Shown here in pieces: positions 1-8,898 of a stretch of 64,000 bases of DNA. The notes beneath the pieces were generated by a model, which was not told the DNA's origin, made no database searches, and saw only the letters and a program-made list of their open reading frames with translations. Numbering within the stretch: the first letter of the stretch is position 1; the number at the start of each line of letters is the position of its first letter. Position numbers and translations under genes: made by a program. The DNA comes from JALORV01 sp963724365. GTDB lineage: Bacteria > Pseudomonadota > Gammaproteobacteria > Burkholderiales > Burkholderiaceae_F. Location: assembly GCA_963724365.1 (NCBI GenBank), contig CAVRUR010000013.1, positions 372,001 to 436,000 of the forward strand, read 5' to 3'.

Positions 1-1
1 T

Positions 2-217
2 CCTGACGAGTGCATCGACTGTGCCGTCTGCATCCCGGAATGCCCGGTGAACGCGATCTACGCCGAGGAAGACGTGCCCGAGGATCAGCGCGACTTCATC
101 AAACTGAACGTCGATCTGTCGAAGGCCTGGCCGTCCATCACGCGCATGAAGCCGCACCCCGCCGATGCCGACGAGTGGAAAGACGTGCGCGAAAAGCGCC
201 ATCTGCTCGAACGCTGA
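2..217 (+). CDS. fdxA: ferredoxin FdxA, 3' part
   Basis: This is the C-terminal 71 residues of a seven-iron ferredoxin; the start lies before the window. The visible part opens with the cluster motif C-x2-C-x2-C-x3-C-P (residues 4, 7, 10, 14 of the fragment, in ECIDCAVCIPECPVNAI). It is followed by the acidic tail with PSITRMKP and a Lys/Arg-rich end, as in the FdxA family. The family carries low-potential electrons; no partner can be read from the neighbours. Two short hairpins follow before phaZ (arms at 238-245/250-257 and 275-279/285-289), without a T-tract. The family call is firm; only completeness is limited. Confidence 0.9.
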   Translation, partial: PDECIDCAVCIPECPVNAIYAEEDVPEDQRDFIKLNVDLSKAWPSITRMKPHPADADEWKDVREKRHLLER

Positions 218-401
218 TCCCGCTTCGGCCCTGAACGCCGCGCTGTCGGCAGCGCGGGCGCAGGCCCGTCCGGTGGGGCGAATTGCCCCGTCGAGCCGCC
301 CTCTCATGCATCGAAAGCGGCCTGACCAATTTGGTTTACTATCCGCTCGCCTGTAGGGAGGACGTACCCGGTGGAGAGTGATGCGTTGAGCGGAGCCTGG
401 C

Positions 402-1634
402 GTGCTATATCACCTGCATGAACTGCAACGCCGTTTCCTGAACCCGCTTTCGGTGTGGGCGCAGGCCACTTCCGAACTCTTCTCCAGCCCTTACAGTCCG
501 CTCGCCTATTCGCCGATGTCCCGGCGCCTGTCGGCGGGCTACGACCTGCTGCACCGGATCGGCAAGCAATACGAAAAGCCCGAGTTCGGACTGAAGTCCA
601 CGCGCATCGGCGACGCCGAGGTGCCGGTGGTCGAAGAAGTCACGATCGAAAAACCCTTCTGCCGGCTGCTGCATTTCAAGCGTCTCGTTCCGGCCAAGCT
701 CAAGCGCCCCGCCGATCCGCGCGTGCTGATCGTGGCGCCGCTGTCAGGACACCACGCCACCCTGCTGCGCGACACGGTGCGTGCACTGCTGCCCGACCAC
801 GACATCTGGATCACCGACTGGATCGATGCCCGCCTGGTTCCGATCACGGCAGGCCCGTTCCATCTCGATGACTATGTCGACTATGTGATCGATTTCGTGC
901 GTGAACTCGGCCCGGACGTCCACCTGATCTCCGTGTGCCAGCCGACCGTGCCGGTGCTGGCTGCGATATCGCTGATGGCCAGCAACGCCGATCCGAAGCT
1001 TCCGAAGACGATGACGATGATGGGCGGCCCGATCGACAGCCGGAAAAGCCCGACCCAGGTCAATGCGCTCGCGATACGCAAGAACTTCGACTGGTTCGAG
1101 AACACCGTTGTCTTCAAGGTGCCGTCGGCCTACCCCGGCTACCTGCGCAAGGTCTACCCGGGCTTCCTGCAGCACGCCGGATTCGTCGCGATGAACCCGG
1201 ACCGCCACCTCAATTCGCACTGGGATTATTACCTCGACCTGGTCAAGGGCGACATGGACGACGTCGAGGGTCATCGCACTTTCTACGACGAGTACAACGC
1301 CGTGATCGATCTGCCGGCCGAGTACTACCTGGATACGATCAGGATCGTGTTCCAGGAGCACAGTCTGCCCAACGGCACATGGAAGGTGCACGGCCAACTG
1401 GTCAAGCCGGAGGACATCACGTCGGTGGCGCTGTTCACGATCGAGGGTGAACTCGACGACATCTCCGGCAGCGGCCAGACGCAGGCTGCCCACGGCTTGT
1501 GCAAGGGCATTCCGAAGGCGAAGAAACGGCATCTGACGGCCGAAGGGGCCGGCCACTACGGCATCTTCAGCGGGCGCCGCTGGCGCGAGCAGATCGCACC
1601 GAAGATCAGGGGTTTCATCCGCGAACACGCCTGA
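402..1634 (+). CDS. phaZ: intracellular polyhydroxybutyrate depolymerase PhaZ
   Basis: A 410-residue PHA/PHB depolymerase of the cytoplasmic type that mobilises amorphous PHB granules to 3-hydroxybutyrate. The sequence is collinear with Ralstonia PhaZ1 from the first residues (MLYHLHELQ). The nucleophile is a cysteine in the variant elbow SVCQP (Cys179). Candidate partners are Asp352/Asp353 in EGELDD and His385 in GAGHYG. There is no signal peptide, consistent with granule-associated hydrolysis. The GTG start at 402 is chosen because it gives the conserved N-terminus and has GGAG 6 nt upstream. A possible -10 (TACTAT, 337-342) lies upstream without a clear -35. Confidence 0.93.
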   Translation: MLYHLHELQRRFLNPLSVWAQATSELFSSPYSPLAYSPMSRRLSAGYDLLHRIGKQYEKPEFGLKSTRIGDAEVPVVEEVTIEKPFCRLLHFKRLVPAKLKRPADPRVLIVAPLSGHHATLLRDTVRALLPDHDIWITDWIDARLVPITAGPFHLDDYVDYVIDFVRELGPDVHLISVCQPTVPVLAAISLMASNADPKLPKTMTMMGGPIDSRKSPTQVNALAIRKNFDWFENTVVFKVPSAYPGYLRKVYPGFLQHAGFVAMNPDRHLNSHWDYYLDLVKGDMDDVEGHRTFYDEYNAVIDLPAEYYLDTIRIVFQEHSLPNGTWKVHGQLVKPEDITSVALFTIEGELDDISGSGQTQAAHGLCKGIPKAKKRHLTAEGAGHYGIFSGRRWREQIAPKIRGFIREHA

Positions 1635-1700
1635 GCGCTGGTCCGCCTCGTGGCCAGCGATAATCCGCGATCCCGGCGCACGTCGCCTCCAGGACCGCCG

Positions 1701-2360
1701 ATGTCCGATCCCACCGCCATGCTGGCCGACCGCATTGATGCGCTGTTGCCGCAGACCCAGTGCACGAAGTGCGGTCACGACGGCTGCCGTCCGTACGCCG
1801 AAGCTATCGCGGCGATGCGTGCGGACATCAATCAGTGCCCTCCAGGCGGCGCCACGGGCATCGCCCGGCTGTCGCAACTGACGGGGCGGCCGGTCGTGCC
1901 GCTCAATCCGGTCAACGGGATCGAGCAGCCCCTGCGCGTCGCCGTGATCGACGAGCGGCTCTGCATCGGCTGCACCCTGTGCATCCAGGCGTGCCCGGTC
2001 GACGCGATCGTCGGCGCTGCACGGCGCATGCACAGCGTGATCCCCGAGTGGTGCAATGGCTGCGACCTGTGCATCGCTCCGTGTCCGATGGACTGCATCA
2101 CGATGGTGCCGGTACGGCCGGAGCGCGCCTGGAGCGACGACGATGCACGGCAGTCACGAACGCGCTACGAAGCACGTCGGCGTCGGCTTGCCGTCGAGCG
2201 CCGGCAACGCGAACAGCAGCTGCTGCAGAAGGCCATCGCCAGGCTCGATGAGCCCGGGCAGCGCGACGACCTGCCGGATCGGGTCGCGCACAGGCAGGCC
2301 ATCGTTCGTGCCGCGATCGAACGTGCGCGCGCACGGCGGCAGGCGGCAACGAAGCCATGA
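1701..2360 (+). CDS. rnfB: RnfB-like iron-sulfur electron-transfer protein
   Basis: A 219-residue protein with the RnfB cysteine layout but no N-terminal membrane segment. A C-x2-C-x4-C-x16-C site (Cys21, 24, 29, 46) is followed by two [4Fe-4S] ferredoxin motifs, CIGCTLCIQACP (Cys88-98) and CNGCDLCIAPCP (Cys118-128), and a basic, glutamine/arginine-rich tail. No rnfA, C, D, G or E genes are present, so an Rnf membrane complex is not supported here. Soluble RnfB-like proteins beside nth are typical of betaproteobacteria. ATG 1701 has AGGA 6 nt upstream; an in-frame GTG at 1650 lacks a comparable site. Its stop overlaps the nth start (ATGA), indicating translational coupling. Confidence 0.85.
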   Translation: MSDPTAMLADRIDALLPQTQCTKCGHDGCRPYAEAIAAMRADINQCPPGGATGIARLSQLTGRPVVPLNPVNGIEQPLRVAVIDERLCIGCTLCIQACPVDAIVGAARRMHSVIPEWCNGCDLCIAPCPMDCITMVPVRPERAWSDDDARQSRTRYEARRRRLAVERRQREQQLLQKAIARLDEPGQRDDLPDRVAHRQAIVRAAIERARARRQAATKP

Positions 2361-3034
2361 ATCCCGCGAAGCGACGGGCGATCTACGAGCGACTGCGGAG
2401 CCTGAATCCGCATCCGGCAACCGAGCTCGAGTACGCCACGCCGTTCCAGCTGCTCGTTGCGGTCGTGCTCTCGGCCCAGGCCACCGACAAGAGCGTGAAC
2501 CTGGCGACGCCGGACTGTTCAAGGCCGCCCCCACGCCCAGGGCCGATCGTTGCCCTGGGCGAGGAGCGACTGACCGAATACATCAAGACCATCGGCCTGT
2601 ACCGGACGAAGGCGAAGAACGTCATCGGACTGTCGCGGCAACTGCTGGAGTTGCACGGCGGCGAGGTGCCACGCACCCGGGCCGCGCTGGAGTCGCTTCC
2701 GGGCGTAGGCCGCAAGACCGCGAACGTCGTGCTCAACACGGCATTCGGCGAGCCGACGATCGCTGTGGACACCCACATCTTCCGTGTCGCAAACCGCACT
2801 GGCATGGCGCCCGGCGCCCATGTCGATGCCGTCGAACAACGGCTTGAGAAGTTCACGCCGGAGGAGTTCCGCAAGGACGCACATCACTGGCTGATCCTGC
2901 ACGGTCGCTATGTCTGCAAGGCACGGACGCCCGAATGCTGGCGCTGCCCGATTGCAGAGTGGTGCGAATTCCGGCCCAAGTCGCCGGAGCCGCGAGCACG
3001 GCGCAGCGGCTTCCCGCCGCCCGCGGAGTCGTGA
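2357..3034 (+). CDS. nth: endonuclease III
   Basis: DNA glycosylase/AP lyase that excises oxidised pyrimidines in base excision repair. The helix-hairpin-helix LPGVGRKTA contains the catalytic lysine (Lys120), and Asp138 lies in VDTH. The C-terminal [4Fe-4S] loop C-x6-C-x2-C-x5-C is intact (Cys187, 194, 197, 203). Residues 53-63 (DCSRPPPRPGP) do not look like the family. The alternate frame over about 2512-2544 encodes LFKAAPTPRA, which does fit, so a lost base near 2512 and an extra base near 2543 have scrambled about 11 codons without truncating the protein. It starts inside the rnfB-like stop codon. Confidence 0.93.
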   Translation: MNPAKRRAIYERLRSLNPHPATELEYATPFQLLVAVVLSAQATDKSVNLATPDCSRPPPRPGPIVALGEERLTEYIKTIGLYRTKAKNVIGLSRQLLELHGGEVPRTRAALESLPGVGRKTANVVLNTAFGEPTIAVDTHIFRVANRTGMAPGAHVDAVEQRLEKFTPEEFRKDAHHWLILHGRYVCKARTPECWRCPIAEWCEFRPKSPEPRARRSGFPPPAES

Positions 3035-3036
3035 AC

Positions 3037-3480
3037 GTGTTCGCCCCATCGAAGGACGACGTCCGGCGCTTTTTCTGCGAGACCTGGCGCAAGCACCACG
3101 ATGGTCAGATCCTGACTCCGATCGAAACGATGGCGCTCGACTGGATCATCGAGCATCCCGAATACCACGACGCTCTTTCGAGCGCGGAGGCGGCAGCCAC
3201 GGAGTATCGCGTCGACGAGGGCCGTACCAATCCCTTCCTGCATCTGTCGATGCACCTGGCGATTGCCGAGCAGCTGTCGATCGATCAGCCCCCGGGCATT
3301 CGTGCGGCGTATCAGCGGCTGGTCGCGCGTCGCAGCGATGCGCACGCGGCCGCGCACGAGGTCATGGAGTGCCTGGGCGAGGTCATTTGGTCGACGCAGC
3401 GAGCAGGCGACGCTCTGCCCCCCGATGAGATGAGCGCACGCTATCTGGAGTGCCTGGAGCGCCGGGCGTCGCAGTATTGA
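3037..3480 (+). CDS. DUF1841 family protein
   Basis: A 147-residue soluble protein of unknown function. It begins MFAPSKDDVRRFF and contains the central TNPFLHLSMHLAIAEQ block that marks DUF1841. Translation could start at GTG 3031, which overlaps the nth stop, or GTG 3037. The second gives the family N-terminus and lies 8 nt after GGAG (3025-3028), so it is preferred. The tight packing places it in an operon with the rnfB-like gene and nth. No catalytic motif is recognisable, and the conserved histidines (HLSMHL) are the only obvious candidates for a functional site. Confidence 0.82.
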   Translation: MFAPSKDDVRRFFCETWRKHHDGQILTPIETMALDWIIEHPEYHDALSSAEAAATEYRVDEGRTNPFLHLSMHLAIAEQLSIDQPPGIRAAYQRLVARRSDAHAAAHEVMECLGEVIWSTQRAGDALPPDEMSARYLECLERRASQY

Positions 3481-3513
3481 GCTTTAACAGGCCCCGCCAG
3501 GCCGGACATGCAA

Positions 3514-3837
3514 CTAGCGCTTGTCGTTGCCGAGTGGCCCCGGCAGGCGGCTCATGTAGGCCGCGACGTTCTGAATATCCGCACGCGTCAGCGGCTTGGC
3601 CAGCCCCGCCATGATCGCGTTCTTGCGCGCGCCGGTCTGGTAGTCGCGCAGCGCCTTTTCGAGATAGTCCGGATACTGCCCGGCGAGTTTGGGATAGCTC
3701 GGATCGACGGGCGAGGAAAAGTCCTTGCCATGGCACGCGGCGCATTGCGCCTGCGCGAGTTGTTCGCCCTTGGCAACATCAGCGGCCTGCGCCGCGGCTG
3801 CAACGAGTGCGGCGCTGGCCGCAACGAGAATTCTCAT
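3514..3837 (-). CDS. periplasmic monohaem cytochrome c (class I)
   Basis: A 107-residue c-type cytochrome with a cleavable signal peptide (about residues 1-18, ending AQA). It has one haem-binding CAACH motif (Cys32, Cys35, His36) and a distal methionine candidate in AAYMSRLPG. It resembles single-domain cytochrome c553/c4-type electron carriers that donate to terminal oxidases. The longer reading frame begins at 3846 (MMEMRIL); ATG 3837 gives the normal signal peptide. It is the second gene of a pair of small cytochromes, 18 nt after the first. It converges on the DUF1841 gene, with 33 bp between the stops and no clear terminator. Confidence 0.88.
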   Translation of the reverse strand: MRILVAASAALVAAAAQAADVAKGEQLAQAQCAACHGKDFSSPVDPSYPKLAGQYPDYLEKALRDYQTGARKNAIMAGLAKPLTRADIQNVAAYMSRLPGPLGNDKR

Positions 3838-3855
3838 CTCCATCATGCTGTCCGC

Positions 3856-4194
3856 TTACTTGCCGCGTGCCGCGTAATACGCGGCCAAGGCGGTGATCTG
3901 CTGGTCACTGAGGCCCTTGGCGATGCCCACCATCGTCGGATGCTTGCGATCGCCCTGGCGATAGGCCTTGAGTGCGGCCTCGATGTACTGGGGTGACTGC
4001 CCACCGATCTTCGGCACGCGGTAGACCTGCGGAAACGACGCCTGGTAGCCGGGAATCGAATGGCAGCCGATGCAGTTCGACACAGGCGCGTCACTGGTTG
4101 CGGCCGGCGGCGACGCCGGCTTCTTGTCCTGTGCCGCCGCCAGCAGCGGCAGTGTCGCGGCCATGGCGACGAGCAGCAAACGGTACGACTTCAT
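3856..4194 (-). CDS. periplasmic monohaem cytochrome c
   Basis: A 112-residue cytochrome c with signal peptide (MKSYRLLLVA to about residue 21), a Pro/Ala-rich linker, one CIGCH haem site (Cys41, Cys44, His45) and a methionine ligand candidate in HPTMVGIA. ATG 4194 is preferred over an upstream in-frame ATG because it begins at the signal peptide. Probably co-transcribed with the downstream cytochrome. A possible -10 on the minus strand (TACAAT, complement of 4289-4294) sits about 95 nt upstream without a convincing -35. The redox partner is not indicated by the neighbours. Confidence 0.88.
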   Translation of the reverse strand: MKSYRLLLVAMAATLPLLAAAQDKKPASPPAATSDAPVSNCIGCHSIPGYQASFPQVYRVPKIGGQSPQYIEAALKAYRQGDRKHPTMVGIAKGLSDQQITALAAYYAARGK

Positions 4195-4396
4195 CCGCAC
4201 TATCCGTTGGTGGTGTTGAAGCAAACGCCCGGGATCGTCTTGCCAAAACCAACCCGCCGGTCGCGCCCTACCCGGCACGCAGCGCGCGATTGTAATCGAG
4301 TCCGACCACCCGGGTCGCGGCACCGTCCGGTACGCAGCCCTCGAGGCGCCGTTGCGTATACTCGATCGGCCCTCTCAGCCGTTCCTGCATCCGTCC

Positions 4397-5254
4397 ATGT
4401 CACGTTTCGAAGGCTCCGCGACCTACGTTGCCACCGACGACCTCAAGCTGGCGGTCAACGCCGCGCTGACGCTGCAGCGGCCACTGCTGATCAAGGGCGA
4501 ACCGGGTACCGGCAAGACGATGCTGGCCGAGGAAGTGGCGCGCGCGCTTGGCATGCCGCTGCTCGCCTGGCACATCAAGTCGACGACCAAGGCGCAGCAG
4601 GGCCTGTACGAGTACGACGCAGTGAGCCGGTTGCGCGATTCGCAATTGGCTGATGTCGTCGGATCGGCCCGCGTCCAGGACATCGAGAACTACATCGTCC
4701 GCGGCGTGCTGTGGCAGGCGTTTACATCCGAGGAACCGTCGGTGCTGCTGATCGACGAGATCGACAAGGCGGACATCGAGTTCCCCAACGACCTGCTGCG
4801 CGAGCTCGACCGCATGGAGTTCTACGTCTATGAGACGCGGCAGACCGTCAAGGCAAGGCATCGTCCGCTGGTGGTGATCACATCGAACAACGAGAAGGAA
4901 CTGCCGGACGCATTCCTGCGCCGCTGCTTCTTTCACTACATCCGGTTTCCGGACAAGGACACGATGCAGGCGATCGTCGATGTCCACTTCCCGAAGCTGC
5001 GCAAGGAGCTCCTCGCCAACGCCCTGGCCGTTTTTTTCGGCGTGCGCGACTTGCCGGGCCTCAAGAAAAAGCCGTCGACCTCGGAACTGCTTGACTGGCT
5101 GAAGCTGCTGGTGGCCGAGCAGATTCCGCCGGAAGCGCTGCGCTCGAAGGACGACAAGATCGCGGTGCCGCCGCTTGCCGGTGCGCTGCTGAAGAACGAG
5201 CAGGACATGCACCTGTTTGAGCGGCTCGTCTTCATGGCGCGCAGCAACCGCTGA
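4397..5254 (+). CDS. MoxR-type AAA+ ATPase
   Basis: A 285-residue MoxR-family ATPase. Walker A is GEPGTGKT (residues 34-41) and Walker B is LLIDEID (about 117-123); a sensor-1 region (VVITSNNEKELPDAF) and an arginine-finger FLRR follow. MoxR ATPases act as chaperones for metal-centre insertion or complex assembly, usually with a VWA partner, and such a partner is present two genes downstream. ATG 4397 follows a TATACT -10-like hexamer at 4357-4362. No structural gene of a recognised client complex (methanol dehydrogenase, CO dehydrogenase, nitric oxide reductase) is nearby, so the substrate is unknown. Confidence 0.9.
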   Translation: MSRFEGSATYVATDDLKLAVNAALTLQRPLLIKGEPGTGKTMLAEEVARALGMPLLAWHIKSTTKAQQGLYEYDAVSRLRDSQLADVVGSARVQDIENYIVRGVLWQAFTSEEPSVLLIDEIDKADIEFPNDLLRELDRMEFYVYETRQTVKARHRPLVVITSNNEKELPDAFLRRCFFHYIRFPDKDTMQAIVDVHFPKLRKELLANALAVFFGVRDLPGLKKKPSTSELLDWLKLLVAEQIPPEALRSKDDKIAVPPLAGALLKNEQDMHLFERLVFMARSNR

Positions 5255-5261
5255 GGTCGCC

Positions 5262-5855
5262 ATGCTCGTTGCTCGGCCGGTCGCGCTCGAAGGCCACGGC
5301 GTGCGGCTCGAACCGCTGGCGCGTGAACACCACGACGGACTGGTCGCCGCCGCCTGCGACGGCGAACTGTGGAAACTGTGGTTCACGTCCGTGCCGGAGC
5401 CCGAGCAGGCGCATGCCTACATCTCGGCGGCGCTGGCGGGCCAGGAAGCCGGCCACATGCTGCCCTGGGCCGTGCGCGACCTGGCGCACGACACCATCGT
5501 CGGCACCACGCGGTATCACGACATCGTGTCCGAGGTCGACCGTGTCGAGATCGGCTACACGTGGTACGCGCGCCGTTGCCAGAAGTCGCACGTGAACACA
5601 GCCTGCAAGCTGCTGCTGCTCGGTCATGCGTTCGATGAATTGCGTTGCGCGGTGGTCGGGTTTCGCACCGACAACTTCAACTTCGCATCGCAGCAGGCAA
5701 TTGCCGCACTGGGCGCGAGGAAGGACGGCGTGATCCGTCATCATCATTTGCGCCGGGACGGCAGCGTGCGCGACACGGTGATGTACAGCATTCTGGCCAC
5801 CGAGTGGCCGGACGTGAAGCGCCACCTCGAACTGCGCCTGGTGCGCCACCGTTGA
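5262..5855 (+). CDS. GNAT family N-acetyltransferase (RimJ/RimL-like)
   Basis: A 197-residue GNAT protein resembling ribosomal-protein/antibiotic-type acetyltransferases. It opens with a β-strand carrying GVRLEPLAREH, has IVGTTRYHDI and EIGYTWY core strands, and a C-terminal ASQQAIAALGA helix with the FRTDNFN strand typical of RimJ-like members. It starts 7 nt after the MoxR gene stop, with GAGG overlapping that stop. The acceptor is not predictable. Its position between MoxR and its likely VWA partner is the notable feature, suggesting co-expression but not proving co-function. Confidence 0.85.
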   Translation: MLVARPVALEGHGVRLEPLAREHHDGLVAAACDGELWKLWFTSVPEPEQAHAYISAALAGQEAGHMLPWAVRDLAHDTIVGTTRYHDIVSEVDRVEIGYTWYARRCQKSHVNTACKLLLLGHAFDELRCAVVGFRTDNFNFASQQAIAALGARKDGVIRHHHLRRDGSVRDTVMYSILATEWPDVKRHLELRLVRHR

Positions 5856-5870
5856 CGCGCCACCGTTGAC
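5843..5870 (+). repeat. 14-bp perfect tandem duplication
   Basis: GCGCCACCGTTGAC occurs twice head to tail (5843-5856 and 5857-5870). The first copy contains the stop codon of the acetyltransferase gene. The second copy forms the entire spacer before the VWA gene. This looks like a replication-slippage duplication that pushed the downstream start 14 bp away. No Shine-Dalgarno sequence is evident in the spacer. Confidence 0.9.
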
Positions 5871-5873
5871 GCG

Positions 5874-7046
5874 ATGCTGATCGACTTCTTCTTTCATCTG
5901 CGGGCTGCGAAGCTCAAGGTCTCGATCAATGAGCTGCTGACGCTGCTCGAGGCGCTGAAGCAGGGCGTGATCGGACCCTCCATCGACGACTTCTACCATC
6001 TGTCGCGGACCACGCTGGTCAAGGATGAAACGCAGTTCGACAAGTTCGACCGGGCCTTCGGCGAGTACTTCAAGGGCGTGACGACCTCGCTCGACTTCAC
6101 GAAGGAGATCCCGGACGAGTGGTTCAGGAAGGTGCTCGAGCGCGCGTTCAGCCCGGAGGAAATCGCGAAGCTCGAGAAGCTCGGCTGGGACAAGCTGATG
6201 GAGGAGTTCAGGAAGCGCCTCGAGGAGCAGGACGGGGCGCACCATGGCGGCAACCGCTGGATCGGCTCCGGCGGAACCTCGCCGTTCGGACACGGCGGCG
6301 CGAATCCCGAGGGCATCCGCGTCGGCGGGCCGAGCAAGGGCGGCAAGTCGGCCGTCAAGGTCTGGGAGATGCGCGGCTTCCGCGACTACGATGATTCAGT
6401 CGAGATCGGCACGCGCAACATCAAGGTCGCGCTGCGCCGGTTGCGGCGCTTCGCACGCGAAGGCGCCGACCTCGAGCTCGACATGCACGACACGATCGAG
6501 TCGACCGCGAAGAACGCCGGCTGGCTCGATCTGAAGCTCGTGCCGGAGCGCCACAACACTGTCAAGGTACTGATGCTGCTCGATGTCGGCGGCACGATGG
6601 ACGAGCACATCAAGCGCACTGAGGAACTTTTTTCCGCCGCGAAGGGCGAGTTCAAGCACCTCGAGTTCTACTACTTCCACAACTGCGTCTACGAGTACCT
6701 CTGGCGCAACAACCGCCGCCGCTACACGGAGCGCTTCGCCACCTGGGACGTGCTGCGCAAGTACCCGCACGACTGGAAGCTCGTCTTCGTCGGCGATGCG
6801 ACGATGAGCCCCTACGAGGTGCTGCAGCCGGGCGGCTCGGTCGAGTACAACAACGAAGAGGCCGGCGCGGTCTGGCTGCAACGCTTCTTCGCGACGTTTC
6901 CGAAGTCGATCTGGTTGAACCCGGAGCCGGAAAGCCTGTGGCAGTACCGCCAGTCGATCTCTCTCATCCGCCAGCTGGCCGGCGGCAGGATGTTCCCGAT
7001 GACGCTGGAGGGACTGACGCGAGCAATGCGTCAGCTGTCGAAGTAA
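5874..7046 (+). CDS. VWA domain protein, CoxE-like partner of MoxR
   Basis: A 390-residue protein. The N-terminal helical region starts MLIDFFFHLRAAKLKVS. A glycine-rich linker follows (about residues 123-160), then a C-terminal von Willebrand factor A domain. The metal-binding MIDAS motif, normally DxSxS, reads DVGGT (residues 237-241), so both serines are replaced and the site may be altered. CoxE-type VWA proteins act with MoxR ATPases as assembly chaperones, which fits the gene order. The ATG is at 5874. No membrane segment or signal peptide is seen, so it should be cytoplasmic. Confidence 0.87.
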   Translation: MLIDFFFHLRAAKLKVSINELLTLLEALKQGVIGPSIDDFYHLSRTTLVKDETQFDKFDRAFGEYFKGVTTSLDFTKEIPDEWFRKVLERAFSPEEIAKLEKLGWDKLMEEFRKRLEEQDGAHHGGNRWIGSGGTSPFGHGGANPEGIRVGGPSKGGKSAVKVWEMRGFRDYDDSVEIGTRNIKVALRRLRRFAREGADLELDMHDTIESTAKNAGWLDLKLVPERHNTVKVLMLLDVGGTMDEHIKRTEELFSAAKGEFKHLEFYYFHNCVYEYLWRNNRRRYTERFATWDVLRKYPHDWKLVFVGDATMSPYEVLQPGGSVEYNNEEAGAVWLQRFFATFPKSIWLNPEPESLWQYRQSISLIRQLAGGRMFPMTLEGLTRAMRQLSK

Positions 7047-7052
7047 GACCCG

Positions 7053-8888
<1,836 letters not shown>

Positions 8889-8898
8889 GGGCGGTGCC

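Noticed and set aside
744..2033. 429-codon open frame on the minus strand
   Set aside because: It runs antisense to phaZ and the RnfB-like gene, both with clear family motifs; its translation is His/Arg/Asp-rich without any domain, as expected for an antisense frame in GC-rich DNA.
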